Assembly: GCA_035476635.1 (NCBI GenBank)
Contig: DATILI010000033.1
Coordinates: forward strand, 1 to 38,649
From: DATILI01 sp035476635
Lineage (GTDB): Bacteria; Pseudomonadota; Gammaproteobacteria; Burkholderiales; Burkholderiaceae_C
Reading direction: 5' to 3'
DNA: 38,649 bases
The first letter of the stretch is position 1; every line of letters starts with the position of its first letter. The notes under the pieces were generated by a model that ran no database searches, had not been told where the DNA came from, and worked only from the letters and a program-made list of their open reading frames with translations. The translations under genes were made by a program, and so were the position numbers. This document shows positions 33,398 to 38,649 of the stretch, in pieces.

Positions 33398-34222
33398 ATG
33401 CCGGCCGGATCCAAAATGACCAAAGGTTACCGTCTCTCCGCTTCGACCGGCATCCACAAGGGAGACCGGGAGTACCAGCAGGATCAAGTCGCGCTACTCA
33501 GCCATCCGCGGGTCAACGGTTGCGTGCTTGGTATCGTCGCCGACGGGATGGGCGGGCGAAGCGGGGGCCGCAAGGCGTCGGACCAGGTCATGCTGACCGC
33601 CGGCCAGCTCTTTGAGCGCTATTCGCCCGAAAGCGACGACGCTGCCGCGATGCTCAAGCAAATCGTCCAGGAAGCCCACCTGGTCATCAAGCTGACGGCC
33701 ATCTCCTCCGAGCAGGAGCCCCACAGCACCCTGGCTGCATTCCTGCTCAATCCGGCGGGAGACTGCCATTGGGTACACACCGGCGATTCGCGCGTCTATC
33801 ATTTTCACGGAGACAGGATGGTGAGGCGCACCACGGATCACTCGTATGTGCAGGCGCTGGTCGACCGGGGCGAGATTTCCGAAGAAGAGGCCAACGTCCA
33901 CCCCCAATCCAACATCCTGCTGGGCTGCCTCGGAACCGAGGCGGACCCGCCCATGGACTTTCACCTGATTCCCATGGTTCGCCCAGGCGATGTATTGATG
34001 GCATGCAGCGACGGGGTCTGGCACTACTTCAGCAATGCCGAATTGGGCTCGGTGCTGTCTTCGCTGACGCCGCGCGAGGCCACTGAATTCCTGATTGAAA
34101 AAGCACGTTCACGCGGGCGTGGCGGCGGCGACAACCTCTCGTTGATCATCGTCAAGCTGGACCCGCTGGTTCCCGAGAGTGCTCCGGCACCCCGGCTGGC
34201 GTCCACCGCACCGTTGCGCTGA
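33398..34222 (+). CDS. PP2C-family serine/threonine protein phosphatase
   Basis: A 274-residue metal-dependent phosphatase (PPM) that should remove phosphate from Ser/Thr of partner proteins in the cytoplasm. The metal-binding Asp residues are visible in GDREYQQDQ, GIVADGMGGRSGG, ACSDGVWHYF and GGGDNLSLIIV, and the core fold motif VHTGDSRVYHF is present. No signal peptide or membrane helix is seen, and no sensor domain is fused. No kinase, FHA-domain or type VI secretion gene is adjacent, although those are common partners. ATG 33398 is used; ATG 33416 (MTKGYRLSAS) is also possible, and neither has a clear ribosome binding site. Confidence 0.92.
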   Translation: MPAGSKMTKGYRLSASTGIHKGDREYQQDQVALLSHPRVNGCVLGIVADGMGGRSGGRKASDQVMLTAGQLFERYSPESDDAAAMLKQIVQEAHLVIKLTAISSEQEPHSTLAAFLLNPAGDCHWVHTGDSRVYHFHGDRMVRRTTDHSYVQALVDRGEISEEEANVHPQSNILLGCLGTEADPPMDFHLIPMVRPGDVLMACSDGVWHYFSNAELGSVLSSLTPREATEFLIEKARSRGRGGGDNLSLIIVKLDPLVPESAPAPRLASTAPLR

Positions 34223-34249
34223 GACCCGTGTGTTGGCGCAGCCGGCGCC

Positions 34250-34900
34250 TCAAGAGGGTGCGGGCAGCGGCTGTGCAGGTGGCTTCGTCTTTTTCGAACT
34301 CTTCTCTTTGCGCTGGGCCTTGTGTTCGGCCGCGTCCTTCAGCTTTTCTTCATAGCGCTGGGCGTTGGCGCCCCCCTCGGAAGCCTGATTCGTTCGCACC
34401 GCAGCGTCTTGCTCGTGTCGATCCGCTTCGCGTTGCTGCCGCGCTTTGCTGGCAGGCTCGTGCTCCTTCAGTTGCTGACGCCGGGCGTCATTTTCCGCGG
34501 CATCCAGCACGCGGCGCGCCTGCGCTTCTTTGGCCTTGTCACGCTGCGCCTCGGCCTGCTCCAGTTTTTCGGCTGCTACCTTGCTCTCGACTTTGCGGGT
34601 TTGCTCGGCGCCTCTTTTCTTGCGCTCGGCGTCGTTCAGCGATATCTCCTGCCGGCGCAGATCGGCCAGTTCGTCACGGCGCCGCACCCGGCTTTCCTGC
34701 TGGCAATCAGTGACCGCGAACCGCTTGTAGCACGCTGCCTGCTCGACGGCAAAGCGCGCCTGCACGTCCTGGCGCTGCGCGGTGATGCGGCCCCGCTCTT
34801 CCTGCACGTATTCGACGCTGCCCGGGGCCGGAGCAGGAGCCTGCGACCAGGCGGGGAGCGCGCATGCGAGCCAGAACAGGAGGGCGAGGCGGTAGTTCAT
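34250..34900 (-). CDS. Exported charged coiled-coil protein with two cysteines
   Basis: A 216-residue protein. Residues 1-20 form a signal peptide (hydrophobic core LALLFWLACALPAW) with a cut near WSQA. The rest is almost entirely polar: Glu/Lys/Arg/Ala/Gln-rich helices with heptad-like spacing from about 30 to 195 and a basic Pro/Lys tail. Cys57 and Cys66 (ACYKRFAVTDCQ) may form a disulfide in the periplasm. It resembles conserved hypothetical proteins near zapE in Burkholderiales (recall, not checked). ATG 34900 overlaps the zapE stop by four bases (ATGA). Function is unknown. Confidence 0.78.
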   Translation of the reverse strand: MNYRLALLFWLACALPAWSQAPAPAPGSVEYVQEERGRITAQRQDVQARFAVEQAACYKRFAVTDCQQESRVRRRDELADLRRQEISLNDAERKKRGAEQTRKVESKVAAEKLEQAEAQRDKAKEAQARRVLDAAENDARRQQLKEHEPASKARQQREADRHEQDAAVRTNQASEGGANAQRYEEKLKDAAEHKAQRKEKSSKKTKPPAQPLPAPS

Positions 34901-35994
34901 GTAAGCCGTGTGTCCACCGTTCGGTGCGCAAGCGCCAGGAACTCCACCGACTGCATCTCGTTCAGGCGCGACACGGTGCGCGGAAATTCGTGGACCAAGG
35001 GACCTTCAGTGTACAAAGCTTCGGGCGCAACTTCCGCCGACATGATGAGCTTGACCCGGCGGTCGTAGAGGACATCCACGAGCCAGGTGAAACGCCGCGC
35101 CTCGGAGGCCATGCGCACGGGCATGACGGGAACGTTGCTCAACAGCACGGTATGAAACTGCGTGGCAATCTCCAGATAGTCGTTCTGCGAGCGCGGGCCG
35201 CCGCACAGCGTCTTGAAATCGAACCAGACCACCCCGCCCGCCTTGCGCCGGGCCCGGATTTCGCGCGACTCGATGTGCAGCAGCGGGTCTTCGTCATGCA
35301 TCTCGGCCAGCCGGGTGAAGGCTTGCGTCATCTCGGCATCGGCCTGCGGTCCCAGCGGGATGTGGTAGAGCTTCACCTGCTCCAGCGTCCGGCGCCGGTA
35401 GTCGGTGCCGTTGTCCACGTTGACCACTTCCAGCTTCTGGTTGAGCAAGGCAATCGCCGGCAGGATGCGGTCCCGATGCAAACCGCCGGGATACAGATCG
35501 TCAGGGCGAAAGTTGGAAGTGGTCACGAAGCCGACGCCATTGTCAAACAAGGCCGTGAGCAGGCGGTGCAAGATCATGGCATCGGTGATGTCGGCCACGT
35601 GGAATTCGTCAAAGCAGATCAACCGATAGCGCTTGGCCATGCGCCGGCCGAGTTCGTCCAGCGGGTTGACCGTGCCTTGCAGCTCCGCCAGTTCGCGGTG
35701 AACTTCGCGCATGAACTCGTGAAAGTGCAGCCGCGTCTTGCGGCGCAGCGGAACAGCGTTGTAAAAGCAATCCATCAGGAAACTCTTGCCCCGCCCCACG
35801 CCGCCGTACATGTAGACACCGCGCGGAATCTCGGGCCGATTGATCAGTTTCTTGAAGGCATTGGAGCGCTGCTCCTTGTAGTCTGCCCACTCCTGTGCGC
35901 AGCGCTCAAGCGCCTCGACAGCGCGCAACTGCGCGGGGTCGCTGGTGTAACCGCGCGTGGCGAGTTCGGCTTGATAGGTTCTAACGACGGACAT
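34897..35994 (-). CDS. zapE: Cell division protein ZapE (AFG1-family ATPase)
   Basis: A 365-residue P-loop ATPase of the AFG1/LACE1 family. ZapE in E. coli acts at the Z-ring under low oxygen or heat stress. Walker A is GGVGRGKS at 64-71; Walker B is LICFDEF at 125-131 with HVADITDAM following. FVTTSNFRPDDLYPGGLHRD and GGVVWFDFKTLCGGPRSQNDY blocks are family marks. ATG 35994, 75 bases after lpdA; the next gene overlaps by four bases. Confidence 0.96.
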   Translation of the reverse strand: MSVVRTYQAELATRGYTSDPAQLRAVEALERCAQEWADYKEQRSNAFKKLINRPEIPRGVYMYGGVGRGKSFLMDCFYNAVPLRRKTRLHFHEFMREVHRELAELQGTVNPLDELGRRMAKRYRLICFDEFHVADITDAMILHRLLTALFDNGVGFVTTSNFRPDDLYPGGLHRDRILPAIALLNQKLEVVNVDNGTDYRRRTLEQVKLYHIPLGPQADAEMTQAFTRLAEMHDEDPLLHIESREIRARRKAGGVVWFDFKTLCGGPRSQNDYLEIATQFHTVLLSNVPVMPVRMASEARRFTWLVDVLYDRRVKLIMSAEVAPEALYTEGPLVHEFPRTVSRLNEMQSVEFLALAHRTVDTRLT

Positions 35995-36028
35995 TGGACG
36001 GATGTCTTTGCGGACTTGACGCAGGTGC

Positions 36029-36062
36029 TGTCACCGGATCCCGGGTCAAGCCCGGGATGACA
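36029..36062. repeat. Palindrome ATCCCGGG-TCAAG-CCCGGGAT with TGTCA/TGACA flanks
   Basis: A perfect 8-bp stem (36038-36045 and 36051-36058) with a TCAAG loop in the lpdA-zapE gap. Outer TGTCA (36029-36033) and TGACA (36058-36062) can pair further if a CCGG bulge is allowed. No T-run follows, so it is not a classic terminator. Similar GTCATCCCGGGCTTGACCCGGGAT units are known as dispersed short palindromes in several proteobacteria (recall, not checked). Confidence 0.75.
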
Positions 36063-36069
36063 AGGCGCA

Positions 36070-37497
36070 TCAGAAGTTCAAAGTGCGCTTGTCCACCGCC
36101 AGTGCTGCTTCCTTGGTCGCTTCACTCAGGGACGGATGCGCGTGGCAGATACGGGCGAGGTCTTCGCTGGAGGCGCGGAACTCCATGGCCACCACGCATT
36201 CCGCAATCAATTCGCTGGCCATCGGGCCGACGATGTGCACGCCCAGGATCTCATCGGTGGCTGCGTCCGCCAGCATCTTGACCATGCCGGTCGTGTCGCC
36301 CAGTGCCCGCGCACGCCCATTGGCCATGAACGGGAACGTGCCCGCCTTGTAGGCACGGCCGGCCGCCTTGAGCTGCTGCTCGGTCTGGCCGACCCAGGCA
36401 ATCTCGGGGCTGGTGTAGATCACCCACGGAATGGTGTTGAAGTTGACGTGTCCATGCTGGCCGGCAATGCGCTCAGCCACGGCCACGCCCTCTTCCTCGG
36501 CTTTGTGCGCCAGCATCGGCCCACGCACCACGTCGCCAATCGACCAGACATTCGGCAAGTTGGTCTTGCAGTCGTCGTCCACCACGATGGCGCCGCGCTC
36601 GTCCAGCTTCAGGCCGACGGCTTCCGCACCCAGACCGATGGTGTTCGGCACGCGGCCGATCGAGACGATGAGTTTGTCCAGCTCCAGCGACTGTGCTTCG
36701 CCCTTGGCATTGGTGTAGGCCACGCTCACGCCCTTCTTGCCGGACTGGATCTCCCCGACCTTGACACCCAACTCGATCTTCAGGCCCTGCTTGGTGAAAG
36801 CCTTGTGCGCTTCCTTGGCGATCTGCTCGTCGACGGCGCCAAGGAACGTGGGCAGCGCTTCCAGCACCGTCACTTCCGAACCCAGGCGGCGCCAGACCGA
36901 CCCCATCTCCAGTCCGATCACGCCCGAGCCGATCAGGCCCAGCTTCTTGGGCACGCCGCCAACGCGCAGCGCGCCATCGTTGGAGAGGATGTTTTCCTCA
37001 TCGAACGGCACGCCAGGCAATGCACGCGCATTGGAGCCGGTGGCCACGATGATGTGCTTGCCGACAATCGCTTCCTCGGCAGCACCGGCCACCTTGATCT
37101 CATACCCGCCTTCAGCCGCCTTGACAAACGACCCACGGCCATGGAAGAACGCAACCTTGTTCTTCTTGAACAGGAACGCGATGCCGTCGTTGTTCTGCTT
37201 GACCACCTGCTCCTTGCGGGACAGCATCTTGGCGATGTCCAGCCCCAGGCCCTTGACCTCGATACCGTGGTCGGCGAAGTGCTTGCCCGCATGTTCGTAG
37301 TGCTCGGACGACTGCAGCAGCGCCTTTGAAGGAATGCAACCCACGTTGGTACATGTGCCGCCCAGCGCCGGGCCGCCCTTGCTGTTCTTCCACTCGTCGA
37401 TGCAGGCGGTGTTGAAGCCCAACTGCGCCGCGCGGATAGCGGCAATGTAGCCACCAGGGCCGCCGCCGATGACGATCACGTCGAATTGCTTGCTCAT
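36070..37497 (-). CDS. lpdA: Dihydrolipoyl dehydrogenase (E3)
   Basis: A 475-residue flavoenzyme that reoxidises dihydrolipoyl groups of 2-oxo-acid dehydrogenase complexes with NAD+. FAD-binding GGGPGGY is at 11-17, the redox disulfide is Cys49-Cys54 in GGTCTNVGCIPSKAL, an NAD-binding GSGVIGLEMGSV follows, and the C-terminal HAHPSLSEA with its catalytic His-Glu is near residue 450. ATG 37497 has an AAAGG box 7 bases upstream; the longer open frame to 37587 overlaps the membrane-protein gene and is not conserved. The lpdA-zapE order matches odhL-AFG1 in Ralstonia-type genomes, so it is probably the E3 of 2-oxoglutarate dehydrogenase. The expected odhA-odhB genes are not immediately upstream. 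Confidence 0.96.
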   Translation of the reverse strand: MSKQFDVIVIGGGPGGYIAAIRAAQLGFNTACIDEWKNSKGGPALGGTCTNVGCIPSKALLQSSEHYEHAGKHFADHGIEVKGLGLDIAKMLSRKEQVVKQNNDGIAFLFKKNKVAFFHGRGSFVKAAEGGYEIKVAGAAEEAIVGKHIIVATGSNARALPGVPFDEENILSNDGALRVGGVPKKLGLIGSGVIGLEMGSVWRRLGSEVTVLEALPTFLGAVDEQIAKEAHKAFTKQGLKIELGVKVGEIQSGKKGVSVAYTNAKGEAQSLELDKLIVSIGRVPNTIGLGAEAVGLKLDERGAIVVDDDCKTNLPNVWSIGDVVRGPMLAHKAEEEGVAVAERIAGQHGHVNFNTIPWVIYTSPEIAWVGQTEQQLKAAGRAYKAGTFPFMANGRARALGDTTGMVKMLADAATDEILGVHIVGPMASELIAECVVAMEFRASSEDLARICHAHPSLSEATKEAALAVDKRTLNF

Positions 37498-37537
37498 AAA
37501 GAAACCTTTCTTGAAAATAGATAACGTGACAGTCCCA

Positions 37538-38649
37538 TCAGCCCTGGGCCATGGCTGAGAGCACGATTGAAAAATACAGGCAGGCAATCACGGTCGTGAC
37601 CAGCAACCACAGCGGATGGCTCTTGGCCTGTGTCCACCACCCCTGAGGCCGGCAATGAAAGGCGATGACGCAGTACGCCAACAAGTGCAAGGGCAGAAAA
37701 AAGCGTGTCTCGACAACACCGGGAAGAATCGCCGCGACGGGTAGCAGCAACGCCAGCAAGCCGACCCACCAGAATGGCGCCGCGCCTTGCGTCGGCCCAG
37801 CGCGCGCCTGCTCTGACCGGTGCGCGAGCAAAGTCCATGCGGCGAGCGCCAGAACCAGGAAATTGAAAACACTGATGGCGTTGCGACGCGCAGAAAAGGT
37901 TTTGACGTACGACCGGCCATCGCGCACATCAAGGCCGTTGACCGCATGCCGCGCATAGATGCCAAGAAATTCCAGAGGGTACTTGCCCACCATCTGCAAA
38001 TAGTCCGAAATATGGACGGTCGGCGCGATGCCGGCAAGTAAGTCGGCATGAGCAGGCAAAGGCTGGTGCACACGCAGCTTCTTCGCCAATTGCTCGCCGG
38101 CTGGATCCCGGTACGCAAATCCGCCAAAAAGGTAGGATGTCTCATACCGCTGAGTCGTCACACCGACCAGCAAGTGGACAACGAACAGAGAATTCTGCCC
38201 CATAGGGACAATCACCATCGGATTGAACTCTTTGTTCACCTTGAGATTGAACGCCGCCTGCGGCAAGCTGGCCAGGGCCAAGCCCGCCACGGCGGCGCTC
38301 ACGCATGCCATGCGAGCGCGCGGGAACAATAGCGCCGCCAACAACATTGAAGCCGGAATCATGAACATGTAAATGGTGCGCGTGTTGGATGCCGCACCAG
38401 ACAGAATGCCAGCCCCCACCAGCCATGCGAAAAGCGCCCAGCGGCTCACGCCTCTCGCCGCTTTGGCGCGGTAAATGCAATACAGCCCTCCCCACGCCAG
38501 CAGCAACGCCGGTAAATCACTCAGTGGATGAAGAATCGTTCCGGGGAAAATGATCGCAATCAAGGCCACCGGCACCAACCGGCGCCCGAAGGACAACGAG
38601 CCACCAAACATCGCCACGAACCACTTCGGCACCAGGCAGGTCAGTATGG
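37538..38649 (-). CDS. Polytopic membrane protein, possible GT-C glycosyltransferase (5' end outside window)
   Basis: The open frame runs off the right edge; about 369 residues are visible, ending at a TGA at 37538-37540. The GTG at 38632 is an internal Val codon, not a start. At least seven hydrophobic segments can be picked out, for example IFPGTILHPLSDLPALLLAW, MIPASMLLAALLF, ISVFNFLVLALAAWTLL and PFWWVGLLALLLPVAAIL. Between them is a polar periplasmic-type stretch with YPLEFLGIYARHAVNGLDV. This layout, and the HPLSDLPALL segment, is reminiscent of family 39-type (ArnT/PMT-like) lipid-sugar transferases, but the catalytic Asp-Glu region would lie upstream of the window. It precedes lpdA by 40 bases on the same strand. 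Confidence 0.7.
   Translation of the reverse strand, partial: ILTCLVPKWFVAMFGGSLSFGRRLVPVALIAIIFPGTILHPLSDLPALLLAWGGLYCIYRAKAARGVSRWALFAWLVGAGILSGAASNTRTIYMFMIPASMLLAALLFPRARMACVSAAVAGLALASLPQAAFNLKVNKEFNPMVIVPMGQNSLFVVHLLVGVTTQRYETSYLFGGFAYRDPAGEQLAKKLRVHQPLPAHADLLAGIAPTVHISDYLQMVGKYPLEFLGIYARHAVNGLDVRDGRSYVKTFSARRNAISVFNFLVLALAAWTLLAHRSEQARAGPTQGAAPFWWVGLLALLLPVAAILPGVVETRFFLPLHLLAYCVIAFHCRPQGWWTQAKSHPLWLLVTTVIACLYFSIVLSAMAQG

Noticed and set aside
34223..34249. GGCGC/GCGCC hairpin between the PP2C and coiled-coil genes as a terminator
   Set aside because: The stem is only 5 bp and no T-run follows on either strand.
38630..38632. GTG as start of the membrane protein
   Set aside because: The frame stays open to the window edge, and the GTG encodes a Val inside LVPKWF.
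1..38649. CRISPR arrays, phage, transposons or plasmid genes
   Set aside because: No direct repeat-spacer arrays, terminal inverted repeats with transposase, integrase or phage structural genes were seen.

Overview
The window reads as chromosomal core DNA of a GC-rich betaproteobacterium. Protein flavour and gene order point to Burkholderiales, most likely Comamonadaceae: hisZ sits next to purA, odhL-type lpdA next to zapE, a YjeT-like DUF2065 gene after hflC, and a phosphoribosyltransferase gene after purA. This is a family-level inference from sequence reading alone. No rRNA, tRNA, CRISPR array, transposase, integrase or phage gene was seen. Genes are packed tightly, and the longest gap without a gene is about 200 bases (602-805).

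Layout. Bases 1-601 hold the 3' part of an aldo/keto reductase gene. Bases 806-4417 hold a two-gene plus-strand unit for exported proteins. The first has duplicated beta-rich modules around a 15-proline tract. The second has a FecR-like domain, a Trp-rich segment and a long disordered Pro/Ala tail. Bases 4423-5873 (minus) carry rlmB and a LolD/YbbA-type ABC ATPase, divergent from a plus-strand run of tesA-like esterase, mnmH and an SMP-30/strictosidine-synthase-like gene (5965-8804). After a small Lys-rich ORF (8834-9019, minus) comes a long minus-strand block. In transcription order it is scpB, rluB, ndk, rlmN, pilF, rodZ-like, ispG, hisS, yfgM-like, bamB, der, hfq, hflX, hflK, hflC, DUF2065, hisZ, purA, a phosphoribosyltransferase gene and a cystathionine beta-lyase gene (29140 down to 9101). 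This joins two gene strings that are separate operons in E. coli (rlmN-to-der and hfq-to-purA). Many junctions overlap by 1-8 bases or are only a few bases apart, which suggests translational coupling.

From 29222 on, rluD (minus) and bamD (plus) are head to head, with 14 bases between start codons and a TATAAT hexamer inside the rluD 5' end. A DinG/YoaA-type helicase gene (minus) overlaps the bamD 3' end and is coupled to a YdcH/DUF465 gene. A PP2C phosphatase gene (plus) diverges from that pair. A secreted coiled-coil protein gene, zapE, lpdA and a truncated polytopic membrane protein gene complete the window, all on the minus strand.

Themes: outer-membrane assembly (bamB, bamD, yfgM-like), RNA modification (rlmB, mnmH, rlmN, rluB, rluD), post-transcriptional and membrane proteolysis control (hfq, hflX, hflK, hflC), purine and histidine metabolism (purA, hisZ), and translation (hisS, der). 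Most of the window is conserved housekeeping DNA. The least explained parts are the exported pair at 806-4417, the disordered tails on RluB, the orphan PP2C phosphatase, and the separation of lpdA from odhAB by a membrane-protein gene. Several genes appear to start at TTG.
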